Below are positions 8,853 to 18,458 of a stretch of DNA of 64,000 nucleotides, piece after piece; position 1 is the stretch's first letter; each line of letters opens with the position of its first letter. The translations under genes and the position numbers were made by a program. The notes beneath the pieces are model-generated. The model made no database searches. It worked only from the letters and a program-made list of their open reading frames with translations, and had not been told where the DNA came from. Source of the stretch: Salinirubellus litoreus (GTDB taxonomy: Archaea > Halobacteriota > Halobacteria > Halobacteriales > Haloarculaceae); contig NZ_CP147841.1 of NCBI RefSeq assembly GCF_037335815.1, forward strand, positions 3,038,001 through 3,102,000, given 5' to 3'.

Positions 8853-9428
8853 CTACCCGGAGTCTTCGTCGAGGAGGTTCGAGAGGAGCCGGTCGGCGAA
8901 CGCGAGCGTCAGGAGCGCCCCCAGAACGTCGAAGATGAGGTCCTTGAGGGTGTCCTTCGGGCCGTAGGGGACCAGCAGTGGTTCGAGGCCGACGCGCCGA
9001 GAGACGCCGTGGATGGCGTACTCCATGAGCTCCCAGAGGACGCCGAGACAGAGGACGCCACCGATCACGCGCGGCCGGGGGTCCCGTCCGCCGCGCCGGG
9101 CGATCACGTGGATCAACCCACCCACGAGCGTCGAGGAGTGGGTGTGGGTGAGGTGGTCCCACCACCACGTGTCGTCGTAGGGGCCGAGCATCCCGACAGC
9201 GTGGGTGAGCATCCCGGCGTTGAGGTAGAGGCGCTGCCAGGGGCGGAATTCGACGCCGTAGCGCCACTCGACGACGCCGGGGAGGTAGGTCGCACAGAAG
9301 GAGACGACGGCGTTCACGACGGCGCTGGGGTCGCGTCGGCGGATCCCGGAGACCAGGACGCCGAGGATGGCGTACCTGACGGCGCGGCCGGCTTCACCCG
9401 AGACAGTCAGTGGCGACTCGCTCGACAC
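8853..9428 (-). CDS. Multi-pass membrane protein, DUF2238/VanZ-like
   Basis: The 191-aa product from GTG 9428 has about five hydrophobic segments and the motifs TWWWDHLTHTHSS and DTLKDLIFDVLGA. Acidic and His residues inside helices of this kind are typical of the DUF2238 group of membrane proteins of unknown role. Longer in-frame starts would run into the promoter and start of the divergent riboflavin gene, so 9428 is favoured. No neighbour gives a functional hint. Confidence 0.65.
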   Translation of the reverse strand: MSSESPLTVSGEAGRAVRYAILGVLVSGIRRRDPSAVVNAVVSFCATYLPGVVEWRYGVEFRPWQRLYLNAGMLTHAVGMLGPYDDTWWWDHLTHTHSSTLVGGLIHVIARRGGRDPRPRVIGGVLCLGVLWELMEYAIHGVSRRVGLEPLLVPYGPKDTLKDLIFDVLGALLTLAFADRLLSNLLDEDSG

Positions 9429-9560
9429 GGTTCTCGGCCAGCGGTACGGCGGTGGATGGAAAAACCGTTCCCCTTGCGGCCGTCCCCACCCCGGGCGAAC
9501 CCCGGGGCCGGAATCGTGCCGGTGCGAAACCCCCTTGCGCCCGGGCGTCGACCAACGCCC

Positions 9561-10232
9561 ATGGAGGTGTTCGTGAACGCGGCGACGAGCGCCGACGGGA
9601 AGCTCTCGACCAGGGAGCGCCGGCAGGTCCGCATCAGCGGCGAGGCCGACTTCGCCCGCGTCGACCGGCTCCGGGCCAGCGCCAACGCCATCCTGGTGGG
9701 GGTCGGCACCGTCCTGGCCGACGATCCCTCGCTGGTTCGCCACGACCGCGAGTACCGGCGGGCGCTCCGCGAGCGGGGCGAGGTACGCGACGGGTCGCCC
9801 GTCCGGGTGGTCGCGGACTCCCGCGCACGCACGCCAACCGACGCCGCGATACTCGAGGGCGAGCCCGGGACCTGGGTGTTCGTGAGCGAGGCCGCCCCGG
9901 CCGATAGACGCGAGGCGCTCGCCGCGGCAGGTGCGACGGTCCGTGTCGCCGGGGCGGAGCGGGTCGATCTCGTCTCGCTCTGCGAGACGCTGGCCGACGA
10001 CGGCACGAACCGGTTGATGGTCGAGGGCGGCGGCGAACTCATCTCCTCGCTGTTCGAGGCCGGGCTGGTCGACCGGCTCTCGGTCTTCGTCGGCCCGACG
10101 GTCATCGGGGGTCGAGACGCGCCGACGCTCGTCGACGGCGAGGGGTTCGTCGAGTCGTTCCCGGAGCTACGGCTCGACGGCGTCGAACGGCTGGACGGCG
10201 GCGTGCTCCTCGAGTGGACCGTGATCGGCTGA
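9561..10232 (+). CDS. arfC: 2,5-diamino-6-(ribosylamino)-pyrimidinone 5'-phosphate reductase (RibD C-terminal family)
   Basis: The 223-aa protein has the RibD_C reductase fold: EVFVNAATSADGKLS at the N-terminus, DFARVDRLRASANAILVGVGTVLADDPSL, and the C-terminal GGGELISSLFEAGLVDRL. There is no deaminase domain, which is the archaeal and fungal arrangement. The enzyme reduces the ribosylaminopyrimidinone phosphate with NAD(P)H, an early step towards riboflavin and F420. The first enzyme of the same archaeal route (GTP cyclohydrolase III) is encoded 14 kb away in this window. Confidence 0.88.
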   Translation: MEVFVNAATSADGKLSTRERRQVRISGEADFARVDRLRASANAILVGVGTVLADDPSLVRHDREYRRALRERGEVRDGSPVRVVADSRARTPTDAAILEGEPGTWVFVSEAAPADRREALAAAGATVRVAGAERVDLVSLCETLADDGTNRLMVEGGGELISSLFEAGLVDRLSVFVGPTVIGGRDAPTLVDGEGFVESFPELRLDGVERLDGGVLLEWTVIG

Positions 10233-10252
10233 GTGGCCTGCGAGCGTGCCGC

Positions 10253-10543
10253 TCAGTGGTCGTGGCCGGTGAGTTCGCCGTAGGAGGCCCCGAACCGCTC
10301 CTCGAACAGCTCCATCGTGAGCTCCTCTAGGCGTTCGATCTGCGGGTCGACCTCGCCCTGGCCGTGGTGGACCGTCGCGTGGATGCGCTGGGCACAGCCC
10401 ATCATCGCGAGGTCGCCGACCACCTCCGCGGGGGTCTCGTCGCCCTCCTTCAGCAGGTCGACGAGCTCCGCGGGGAGCGTCACCTCGTCGCTACCTTCCT
10501 CGGACTCGACGGTCAGCGTCACCGTGTCGGACGGGTCTGCCAT
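10253..10543 (-). CDS. Conserved haloarchaeal small acidic protein
   Basis: The 96-aa protein is acidic, with an N-terminal beta segment (VTLTVESEEGSDEVTLP), a helical part with MMGCAQRIHATVHHGQ, and a His-containing C-terminus (GHDH). I recognise the type as a conserved haloarchaeal hypothetical but know no function. It is convergent with arfC, 20 bases between stops. Confidence 0.7.
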   Translation of the reverse strand: MADPSDTVTLTVESEEGSDEVTLPAELVDLLKEGDETPAEVVGDLAMMGCAQRIHATVHHGQGEVDPQIERLEELTMELFEERFGASYGELTGHDH

Positions 10544-10705
10544 GCGAGAACTCCTCCCCCCGGGGACATGGGTCTGTGGGTTCTGCTCCGGGGCCTGGGT
10601 CGGGTCGAGCGATCACCGCAAGAGACGAACGAAGAGGAGAGTGTACCGGAGAGACCTGTCCCGTGAGCGCCCGTGTGGAAGGCTGGGCGGGCCGGAACCG
10701 GCGTC

Positions 10706-11770
10706 TCAGTCGTCGTCGGCCGCCGCGGTGTCGGCCGCCGCGCTCGCGGCCCGCGCCCGGTCGAGGTCGTCGAGGTAGTCGTCGGCGTCGAGGGCGGCCT
10801 TGACGCCCATCCCGCCGGCAGTCGCGGCCTGCTGGTAGTGGAAGTCGACGACGTCGCCCGCGCCGAAGATCCCTTCGACGGCGGTCGCGGTCTGGCCCCC
10901 GCCGCGGCCGCCCGCGGTCATCAGATATCCCTCCTCGTCCATCTCGACGCCCGTGTCCTCGAGATAGCCGGTGTTGGGCGTGTGGCCGATGGCGAGGAAC
11001 ACCGCACCCACGTCCATGTCGTACGTCTCGGTCTCGGGGTCGTCGAGCTTCTCCGTCGGGTGGCCCGAGTCGTTGGCCGCGAGGGTGACGTGCGAGACCC
11101 CGTCCTCGGCGGAGCCGTGGATCTCCAGCAGTTCGGTGTTCCGCAGGATCTCGATCTCGCCCGCCTCGACCTTCTCCATCGTCCGGTCGATCCAGTAGTC
11201 CTCGGCGCGGAACTCCTCGCGCCGGTGGGCGACGTAGACCGTGTCGGCGAACTTCGTGAGGAAGTTCGCCTCCTCCATCGCCGCGTCGCCGCCGCCGACC
11301 ACGAGCATGTCCTCGCCGCGGAAGAACGCGCCGTCGCAGGTCGCACACGTCGAGACGCCGTAGCCCATGAGCTGGTCCTCGCCGGGCACCCCGAGCGTCC
11401 GCGCCGAGGCACCCGAAGCGGCGACGAACGCGTCGGTCGTGTAGACCGTCCCGTCGCGGAGTTCGACGCGGAACCGCCGGTCGGGTCCGTCGCCCTCCGG
11501 TGTGACGTCGACGACGACGCCGTGGTCGATCTCGGCACCGAACTGCTCGGCCTGCTCCTTCATGTTGTTGATGAGGTCCGGCCCGGAGATGCCCTCGGGG
11601 AACCCGGGGTAGTTGGCGACGTCGGTCGTCAGCGTGAGCTGTCCGCCCGGTTCGACCCCTTCGAGAACCAGCGGCGCGTTGTTCGAGCGGCCGGCGTAGA
11701 TGGCCGCACTCAGCCCGGCGATACCCGTCCCGGCGACGATCATCCGGCGGTGTTCGGCGTCCTCGGTCAT
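10706..11770 (-). CDS. Thioredoxin reductase-like FAD/NAD(P) oxidoreductase
   Basis: The 354-aa product carries an N-terminal FAD site (IVAGTGIAGLSAAIYAGR), the redox pair CATC in VSTCATCDGAFFRGED, an internal NADPH-binding fold (MLVVGGGDAAMEEANFL) and the final FAD motif GIFGAGDVVD. This is the low-molecular-weight TrxB layout. It would pass electrons from NAD(P)H to thioredoxin-like proteins. The C-terminus has an Ala/Asp-rich tail of about 25 residues. ATG at 11770 is chosen because upstream in-frame sequence is the antisense of aroA. Confidence 0.88.
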   Translation of the reverse strand: MTEDAEHRRMIVAGTGIAGLSAAIYAGRSNNAPLVLEGVEPGGQLTLTTDVANYPGFPEGISGPDLINNMKEQAEQFGAEIDHGVVVDVTPEGDGPDRRFRVELRDGTVYTTDAFVAASGASARTLGVPGEDQLMGYGVSTCATCDGAFFRGEDMLVVGGGDAAMEEANFLTKFADTVYVAHRREEFRAEDYWIDRTMEKVEAGEIEILRNTELLEIHGSAEDGVSHVTLAANDSGHPTEKLDDPETETYDMDVGAVFLAIGHTPNTGYLEDTGVEMDEEGYLMTAGGRGGGQTATAVEGIFGAGDVVDFHYQQAATAGGMGVKAALDADDYLDDLDRARAASAAADTAAADDD

Positions 11771-11914
11771 ACGAGGGAGTAGTCGGGGGCCGGACATTAC
11801 GCTTGTGCTGTTCCCGCGAACGACTGCACGACCGGTTCGGTAGCACGGGTCACAGGACGTCGGGCAGACGGCGAAGGCGGTACGCTGATGCCGGGCGACT
11901 CCGAGGGGCGCGAC

Positions 11915-13204
11915 ATGGACGCTCACATCTCCCGTTCGACCGTCGGCGGTCGGACCCGGGCCCCGCCGTCGAAGAGCTACACCCACCGGGCGATACTCGC
12001 CGCCGGATACGCCGACGGGGCTCTCGTCCGCGACCCGCTCGACAGCGCCGACACCCGCGCGACGATACGTGCCGTCGAACTGTACGGCGGCGAGGTGACC
12101 GAACGCGACGGTGACTTCGAGGTCGAGGGTTTCGACGGCCGGCCCGAGGTCCCCGCGGACGTCCTCGACTGTGCGAACAGCGGGACGACGATGCGACTCA
12201 CGACGGCGACGGCGGCGCTCGCCGACGGGTTGACCGTCCTCACCGGCGACGGCTCGCTCCGATCCCGGCCACAGGGGCCGCTCCTCGACGCCATCGAGCA
12301 GTTGGGCGGACGCGCGGACTCCACGCGGGGCAACGGCCAGGCACCGCTGGTCGTCGGCGGCCACGTCGATGGAGGCCGGGCGTCGATCCCCGGCGACGTC
12401 TCCTCGCAGTTCGTCACGGCGCTCCTGATGGCCGGTGCCGTTACCGAGGAGGGTATCACCGTCGAACTGGAGACCGAACTCAAGTCCGCACCGTACGTCC
12501 ATATCACCGTCGAACTTCTGGAGGACTTCGGCGTCGACGCCCACGAGACCGACGGGGGCTACCGCGTCGACGGTGGGCAGTCCTACGGGCCGACGGACGG
12601 CGAGTACCGCGTCCCCGGTGACTTCTCGTCGATGTCGTACCTGTTCGCGGCGGGCGCGCTCGCCGCCGAGGACGAGCTCGTCGTCGACGGGGCGGTCCCG
12701 AGCGCCCAGGGAGACAGCGCTATCGTCGGTATCGTCGACGAGATGGGTGCCACCGTGGACTGGGACCAGGAGAACGGCGTCGCCACGGTCGGGAGGGGCG
12801 ACCTCTCGGGGGTGACGGTGGGCGTCGCCGACACGCCCGACCTCCTCCCGACGATCGCGTCGCTCGGCGCGGCCGCCGACGGGACGACGCGGATCACCGA
12901 CTGCGAGCACGTCCGGTACAAGGAGACCGATCGGGTGAGCGCGATGGCCGAGGAGCTCGGGGAGATGGGTGCCACCGTCGAGGAGTTCGAGGACGAACTC
13001 GTGATCCACGGCGGGGAGACGACGCTCACCGGGGCGGAGGTCGACGGGCGCGGCGATCACCGCATCGTGATGGCGCTCGCCGTCGCCGGACTCGTCGCCG
13101 AGGGGACGACCACGATCGAGGGTGGGGAGCACGTCGACGTCTCCTTCCCCGGGTTCTTCGACGTGCTCTCGGAGCTCGGAGCCGACGTGGCGACGTTCGA
13201 GTAG
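11915..13204 (+). CDS. aroA: 3-phosphoshikimate 1-carboxyvinyltransferase (EPSP synthase)
   Basis: The 429-aa protein shows the AroA signatures: PPSKSYTHRAILAAGYADG near the N-terminus with the substrate-binding Lys/Ser, CANSGTTMRL, DVSSQFVTALLMAG and the C-terminal RYKETDRVSAMAEEL followed by GDHRIVMALAVAGL. It joins shikimate 3-phosphate with phosphoenolpyruvate. The chorismate synthase gene follows downstream on the same strand, so two consecutive steps are encoded together, although a 305-base gap suggests separate promoters. Alternative ATG 11888 would add nine residues. Confidence 0.95.
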   Translation: MDAHISRSTVGGRTRAPPSKSYTHRAILAAGYADGALVRDPLDSADTRATIRAVELYGGEVTERDGDFEVEGFDGRPEVPADVLDCANSGTTMRLTTATAALADGLTVLTGDGSLRSRPQGPLLDAIEQLGGRADSTRGNGQAPLVVGGHVDGGRASIPGDVSSQFVTALLMAGAVTEEGITVELETELKSAPYVHITVELLEDFGVDAHETDGGYRVDGGQSYGPTDGEYRVPGDFSSMSYLFAAGALAAEDELVVDGAVPSAQGDSAIVGIVDEMGATVDWDQENGVATVGRGDLSGVTVGVADTPDLLPTIASLGAAADGTTRITDCEHVRYKETDRVSAMAEELGEMGATVEEFEDELVIHGGETTLTGAEVDGRGDHRIVMALAVAGLVAEGTTTIEGGEHVDVSFPGFFDVLSELGADVATFE

Positions 13205-13509
13205 CCGCCGAGACCGGAGCGTACGACGTTCGCGGGCTGCTTCCGGAGTCGATCGCGGCTGTGGGACTCGCGTGAGGCGGGGCTGACACGGCGACACTCC
13301 GCGGGCGCGAGGAGGGCGTGTCGCGCTCGGGATCCCGCGTTCCCGTCCGGGTGCTGTCGCCCGCGGACCTCCTCGCGGCGGCGCTCAGGTCACGCCTCGG
13401 GGTGGTCCCGTCACCGCACTTGAACGCTCGGAGTGTGGCTATCCGGAGTCGAGACCGGCGGCCCGCGAACCTGCAACGTCTAAATGCCCGCCTCCCTCAC
13501 GGAGTGGTA
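13205..13509. other. Intergenic region between aroA and aroC
   Basis: No gene is seen. A TATA-like stretch (gtctaaatgc) lies about 25-30 bases before the aroC ATG, which suggests that aroC has its own promoter with a short leader. Confidence 0.4.
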
Positions 13510-14742
13510 ATGAACGGCAACGAGTTCGGCCGGCTCTTCCGGGTGACGACCTACGGGGAGAGCCACGGGCCGGCGATGGGCTGTACCGTCTCGGGAGTCC
13601 CGGCGGGCGTCGAACTGGACGAGGACGACGTGCAGGTCGAACTCGACAGACGGAAGCCCGGCCAGTCGATGATCACCACCTCTCGGGGAGAGCCCGACGA
13701 GGTCGTCATCAACTCGGGCGTCCAGGACGGCTACACGACCGGTACTCCAGTCGGGATGGTCATCCAGAACAAGGACGCCCGATCGGGCAAGTACGAACCG
13801 TTCGTCACTGCCCCTCGGCCCTCCCACGGTGACTACACCTACTCGGCGAAGTTCGGGACGCGAAACTGGGGCGGCGGTGGGCGCTCGTCGGCCCGCGAGA
13901 CGGTCAACTGGGTGGCCGCGGGCGCGGTCGCCAAGCAGGTCCTCGACCAGTCCGAGTACGACGTGCAGGTGAAAGCGCACGTCAACCAGATCGGCGACAT
14001 CGAGGCACCGGAGGTTAGCTTCGAGGAGATGCTCGAACACACCGAGGAGAACGAGGTCCGCTGTGCGCATCCCGAGACGGCGAAACGGATGCGCGAGCGC
14101 ATCGACGAGTACCAGGAGGCGGGCGACTCGATCGGGGGCTCGATCTACTTCGAGGCTCGCGGCGTTCCGCGAGGACTGGGTGCCCCACGGTTCGACTCGT
14201 TCGCCTCGCGGCTGGGTGCGGGGCTGATGGCCATCCCCGCGACGACGGCGTTCGAGTACGGCCTCGGGCGCGAGGCCCGCGAGGTCGCGGGTATCGACCG
14301 CAACGAGGACTGGACGTTCGACGAGGGCGATCGCCCCGACGTGGCGAGCGAGGAGGGCGACCCGGTCCCCGTCGGCAACGACCACGGTGGCCTCCAGGGG
14401 GGGATCACGACCGGGGAGCCGATATACGGCGAGGTGACCTGGCACGCACCCACGTCCATCCCGAAGGAGCAGGAGACGGTCGACTGGGAAACGGGCGAAC
14501 GAAAGCGAATCCAGGTCGTCGGGCGACACGACCCGGTCCTCCCCCCGAGGGCGGTGCCGGTGGTCGAGGCGATGCTCAACCTCACCGTTCTGGACTTCAT
14601 GCTCCTCGGGGGTCGCATCAACCCCGACCGTCTCGACGGCCGACCCGGCGAGTACGACACCGACTACCACCCGAGTTCGCCGCGGAACGATCCCGATGAC
14701 GCGGCGACCCGGGCGGAGCCGGCCGAGCCGGACGAGGAATAG
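13510..14742 (+). CDS. aroC: Chorismate synthase
   Basis: The 410-aa product begins MNGNEFGRLFRVTTYGESHG, the AroC signature around the FMN/substrate site. It continues with DRRKPGQSMITTSRGEPDEV, GGGRSSARETVNWVAAGAVA and GNDHGGLQGGITTGEPI, all characteristic of the family. It makes chorismate from EPSP using reduced FMN. The C-terminus has an acidic tail usual for halophiles. ATG 13510 gives the family N-terminus exactly; longer starts add unrelated sequence. Confidence 0.95.
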   Translation: MNGNEFGRLFRVTTYGESHGPAMGCTVSGVPAGVELDEDDVQVELDRRKPGQSMITTSRGEPDEVVINSGVQDGYTTGTPVGMVIQNKDARSGKYEPFVTAPRPSHGDYTYSAKFGTRNWGGGGRSSARETVNWVAAGAVAKQVLDQSEYDVQVKAHVNQIGDIEAPEVSFEEMLEHTEENEVRCAHPETAKRMRERIDEYQEAGDSIGGSIYFEARGVPRGLGAPRFDSFASRLGAGLMAIPATTAFEYGLGREAREVAGIDRNEDWTFDEGDRPDVASEEGDPVPVGNDHGGLQGGITTGEPIYGEVTWHAPTSIPKEQETVDWETGERKRIQVVGRHDPVLPPRAVPVVEAMLNLTVLDFMLLGGRINPDRLDGRPGEYDTDYHPSSPRNDPDDAATRAEPAEPDEE

Positions 14743-14882
14743 ACGTCGGGTCGCCTTCGCTGTCGCGGTCACCCGGCGGCACGGTATCGGGTGGCATCCT
14801 CTGTAGTCGCGATCGGGCGTCCTCGCTCACGGACGAGGGGAACGCCCTCGTCCGCCGTGTGCTATCGGTTCCGAACGCGACC

Positions 14883-15497
14883 CTATTCGCGGCGCTGCGC
14901 CACGACGGCGCAGAACGGGTCCCGGCCCGGTACCTCGCGGATCGTCTCTGGCGGATCGAACACACTCGTCGAGTCCAGGTACCGGCTCACCAGGTCGGCT
15001 CGGTCGTCCATCTCCCGATCGCGCCAGGCCCGCACCGCCTTCCCCGGGAACATCCGGTTCGAGAACGAGACCACACAGACGCCACCGGGCCGGAGCACGC
15101 GGGCTACCTCGGCGAACACTCGTCCCGGGTACTGGAGGTACTGGACCGACACCGCGCAGGTGACAGCGTCGAACGATTCGTCGGAGAAATCGAGTTCCGA
15201 GTCCACGTTGAGATCCTGGACGAACCACTCGTCGTATCGCTCGTTCGTCGCGAGCTCCTCGGCGTTCAGGCCGTGGCCGACCACGCGACCGAACTCGACG
15301 TCGGGGAGGTGAGAGATCCACGACCCCATCAGGTCGAGCACGTCGTCGCCCGGGCCGAGTCGGTCGGCGTAGAGCCGCGCGAGCCGGTCGCGGAACCCCT
15401 CGTCGACGTGGTGGACGAACCGCGGCTGGTCGTAGAACCGCGCGTCGTCGTCGGAGTCGAGTCGCTGACGCCCGGCGTCGGAGAGCACGTCCCTCAT
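14883..15497 (-). CDS. Class I SAM-dependent methyltransferase
   Basis: The 204-aa protein has a SAM-binding core with DDVLDLMGSWISHLP in place of the usual Gly-rich loop, an acidic end to strand two, DFSDESFDAVTCAVSVQYLQ and the late motif RVLRPGGVCVVSFSNRMFPGKAV. These fit the Methyltransf_11-type fold. The glycine-poor first loop is unusual but is seen in some haloarchaeal members. The substrate is unknown and the neighbours do not help. Confidence 0.75.
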   Translation of the reverse strand: MRDVLSDAGRQRLDSDDDARFYDQPRFVHHVDEGFRDRLARLYADRLGPGDDVLDLMGSWISHLPDVEFGRVVGHGLNAEELATNERYDEWFVQDLNVDSELDFSDESFDAVTCAVSVQYLQYPGRVFAEVARVLRPGGVCVVSFSNRMFPGKAVRAWRDREMDDRADLVSRYLDSTSVFDPPETIREVPGRDPFCAVVAQRRE

Positions 15498-15596
15498 CGG
15501 ACGTGCGTAGGAACCGGCCCCGGTTAGCTCGCTCGTCGGCGGGCCCGCTTGCCGAGAACGTGCGGATGCACGCTCGTCACCGAGCCTCGGGTCGAC

Positions 15597-17096
15597 TCAG
15601 TCGTCCTGGCGGACCAGCTCGTAGACCGCCCCCCGTAGCGAGACCCGGAGGGTCCCCCTCGAGGGGAGAAGCTGGTCGGCGATGGCGTCCCGGGTGTGCA
15701 GTTCGACGATCTCGGTGGTCGGGCCGAACACCGAGATCGTGTTCCGGAGGATCGGGTCGTGCATGACCTGCTCGGCGACGACCGTCCGGTCGGCCGGTTC
15801 GCCGGTTCGCGTCGCCGTGACGACGGCGTCGAACAGGCCGCCGTCGGGATCGAGCCACCCGACCGGGCGGGCCGTGTCCTCCCCGTCCACCCGCAGCTCC
15901 GGCGAGGGCGAGAGTTCGAGTTCGGGGGCCTCGACGTCGACGAGCGCGGCGTGCCGTCGGGGGGTGTCAGATCGGTACATCCCGAACCGGAGCGCGTATC
16001 GACCGCCGCCGAGGTGACCCACTGGGATGACGTCGTCGGGGTCGGTCGGACCGTCGTGGCGGAGTACGAACCGCCTCTGGAGGGTCGCCCCCGGCGGAAG
16101 GTGTCCTCCGGGATCCGGGAGCTGGTCCGGGACGACCGGGTACCACGTTCCTTCGTGAAGCTTCAGGAGTTCGTACGCGAGAGGGTTGCCGACCAGCGTG
16201 GTCGACGAGTGGTTGAACAGCGCGGCGTCCAGGGTCTCCGCGCCATCCGAGAGCGACACCTGCTCGGTCGAGGGATGGAGATAGACGGCCGTGTTCCGGT
16301 CAGCGTGGTGGAACCACTCGGTCGCCCCGTCGCCCGGGAGTTCCGGAACGTCGGCCCCGGCGAACCGGGAGGCGTCCGCGGGGCCGGGAGCGTCGGTCCG
16401 CCAGACGCCCAGCGTGAACGTCCAGCCGAACCGCGTCTCGAACGCGTAGGTCCCGACCGGGAGGGCCGGACCCTCGGGACCGGCGACGAGGACGTACCCG
16501 AGCGACCCCAACTCGCCGGGGTCGATGGAGAGATCACGTTCGCGGCCCGTCCGGCGGCGGCCGCGCCAGTAGCCGTCGAACCAGAACCGGTCGCGCTCGT
16601 TACCGTCGCCGACCCCTCCGTCGGGCGGGCGGACCGGGAGGAGGAACGCCCGGGCGTCGCCGCGCGGCGTGACGATTCGTCCCGGAACGGGGACGTGAGG
16701 GATCGAGACGGTGCTCTCACCGGTGTTCGCCAGTTCGAGTACCAGTCGCGCCGGTCCGTCGGCCGTCCCCGGGCGGACGAACCGCCCGCCCCCGACGAGC
16801 GAAGAAACGTCCGTCGGCCGGGGGTGGAAGGCCACGGTCAGCCCGGTCGGCGAGAGCGTCGTCGTCGCCGTCCGCTCGTACCAGGGCGCGTCGAGCGACC
16901 GAGCGGCGGCCGAGTTCGAGCCGGCGACCCGCCGGTCGCGCGGCGTCGGCGTCGACTCCGGGAGCGGCGCGGCGGTGACCGTCGGCTCGCTCCCCGCGCG
17001 CTCGCCGTCGGAAGCCGAACAGCCGGCCAGTCCGACCGCTCCGAGGAGGCCGAGGTACCCCCGCCTGGTCACCCGGGACCCGGACCGTCCGTCCAT
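15597..17096 (-). CDS. Large Tat lipoprotein of unknown function
   Basis: The 499-aa protein starts with RVTRRGYLGLLGAVGLAGCSAS, a Tat signal and lipobox, followed by a short Pro/Thr linker. The rest is predicted mainly beta, with several segments like TARLVLELANTGESTVSIP and FALFNHSSTTLVGNPLAYELL-type strands that look like immunoglobulin-like units. No catalytic motif is recognised. It is likely an anchored cell-surface protein. It is divergent from the FNT transporter gene. Confidence 0.7.
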   Translation of the reverse strand: MDGRSGSRVTRRGYLGLLGAVGLAGCSASDGERAGSEPTVTAAPLPESTPTPRDRRVAGSNSAAARSLDAPWYERTATTTLSPTGLTVAFHPRPTDVSSLVGGGRFVRPGTADGPARLVLELANTGESTVSIPHVPVPGRIVTPRGDARAFLLPVRPPDGGVGDGNERDRFWFDGYWRGRRRTGRERDLSIDPGELGSLGYVLVAGPEGPALPVGTYAFETRFGWTFTLGVWRTDAPGPADASRFAGADVPELPGDGATEWFHHADRNTAVYLHPSTEQVSLSDGAETLDAALFNHSSTTLVGNPLAYELLKLHEGTWYPVVPDQLPDPGGHLPPGATLQRRFVLRHDGPTDPDDVIPVGHLGGGRYALRFGMYRSDTPRRHAALVDVEAPELELSPSPELRVDGEDTARPVGWLDPDGGLFDAVVTATRTGEPADRTVVAEQVMHDPILRNTISVFGPTTEIVELHTRDAIADQLLPSRGTLRVSLRGAVYELVRQDD

Positions 17097-17289
17097 CGTC
17101 CTGTCGAGGGGTTCCGAGCACTAATACTGTCGGGCGTAACGTCCCGCAGGTGGTCACCACCCCGGGGTAGCGAACTTGTCTCGCAGTTCCGTCCGATGGC
17201 GTGAACCTGTGGGTGGTCGGGGATCCCACCTCGTGGCGAGGGAGTCTGCATGCAGTAGCCCTTTCCGTCCTTCGCGGGTAGGCCAGGGC

Positions 17290-18144
17290 ATGCCTGCCGA
17301 CCCCAAGGAGGTGACGGACTCGGATGCCGGGGCGGTGTCCGACGACGAGGGGGAGGGCAGGCAGACCGACGAGGAGGACATCTTGCGGGTCCAGCTAGAG
17401 GAGGGGCTCTCGGAACTCAACCGGCCGAGCAGCGGCCTGTTCATATCGGCGCTGTCGGCCGGGCTCGACATCGGATTCGGCCCGCTTTTGATGGCCGTCG
17501 TACTCACCACGGCCGGGTTCTCGTTCTCCTCGCCCGTCGTGGGGGAGCTCCTGATGGCGAACGCGTACGCGCTGGGGTTCGTGTTCGTGGTCATGGGACG
17601 GTCCGAACTGTTCACCGAGCACACGACGCTCGCGGTGCTGCCGGTACTCGACCGCCAGGCATCGCTCGCACAGCTCGGCCGACTGTGGGGACTGGTCTAC
17701 GCGGGCAACGTCGTCGGAAGCGCGATGTTCGCGGGGATCATCGTCCTGATCGCTCCGGCACTCGACATAGCCGAACCGCGGGCGTTCGTCGAGATCGCCG
17801 AGGGATTCACCGCGTATCGGTGGCCGGTCATCGTCGCCGCCGGCGTGCTGGCCGGGTGGCTGATGGGACTGCTCTCGTGGCTGGTCGCGGCCGCTCAGGA
17901 GTCCGTCTCACGGCTCCTGTTCGTCTGGTTGATCGCCACCGCGATCGGGTTCGCACACCTCCCGCACAGCATCGCCGGAACGGTCGAGGTGCTCGCCGGC
18001 GTGCTCGTCTCGCCGGAACTCACCTACGTGGACTTCCTCCGGTTCCTCGGCGCGGCCACCGTCGGAAACGCACTCGGGGGATCTGTCTTCGTTTCGCTGC
18101 TGAAGTACAGCCACGTCGTCCGGAGCGGCCCGCGTCCCGACTGA
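17290..18144 (+). CDS. Formate/nitrite transporter (FNT) family channel
   Basis: The 284-aa protein has an acidic cytosolic start of about 45 residues, then about six hydrophobic segments with helix-breaking sequences such as ANAYALGFVFVVMGRSELFTEHTTLAVLPVL and LVYAGNVVGSAMFA, which match the FNT family. FNT pentamers carry small monovalent anions (formate, nitrite, hydrosulfide). The actual substrate cannot be told and no neighbouring enzyme points to one. ATG 17290 is preferred over upstream in-frame starts because those extend into the promoter region. Confidence 0.78.
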   Translation: MPADPKEVTDSDAGAVSDDEGEGRQTDEEDILRVQLEEGLSELNRPSSGLFISALSAGLDIGFGPLLMAVVLTTAGFSFSSPVVGELLMANAYALGFVFVVMGRSELFTEHTTLAVLPVLDRQASLAQLGRLWGLVYAGNVVGSAMFAGIIVLIAPALDIAEPRAFVEIAEGFTAYRWPVIVAAGVLAGWLMGLLSWLVAAAQESVSRLLFVWLIATAIGFAHLPHSIAGTVEVLAGVLVSPELTYVDFLRFLGAATVGNALGGSVFVSLLKYSHVVRSGPRPD

Positions 18145-18192
18145 CCACGAACGGCTCCGTACCGGTCGTCTTCGGGGGTCGTCCGCCCGGAG

Positions 18193-18399
18193 TCACCAGT
18201 AGGGGGTCGAGAGCCAACCGCCCGCCCGGGCCCCGCGCACGGCCCCGGCCGCGACCGCGGCGACGACCAGTATCAGCACCACCACCGACGCGACGGCGAA
18301 CTCCCCGAGGAGCGGTCCGACGACGAGCGTCACGAGCGCGCCGAGTGCGGTGAGCACGACCAGCAGCGCCGCCAGCCAGCCCGCGACCGTCGAGATCAT
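18193..18399 (-). CDS. Small two-helix membrane protein
   Basis: The 68-aa frame encodes two long hydrophobic segments (WLAALLVVLTALGALVTLVV and VASVVVLILVVAAVAAGAV) and a short basic end. No family is recognised. It starts about 60 bases from the divergent DUF2064-like gene, with an AT stretch between them (aatataaaac) that can serve as a TATA element. Confidence 0.55.
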   Translation of the reverse strand: MISTVAGWLAALLVVLTALGALVTLVVGPLLGEFAVASVVVLILVVAAVAAGAVRGARAGGWLSTPYW

Positions 18400-18458
18400 A
18401 CTCGCTGGTCCCGCCGGGGGAATATAAAACTCAAGACGCTCGCCGACGGAGTGCCGGT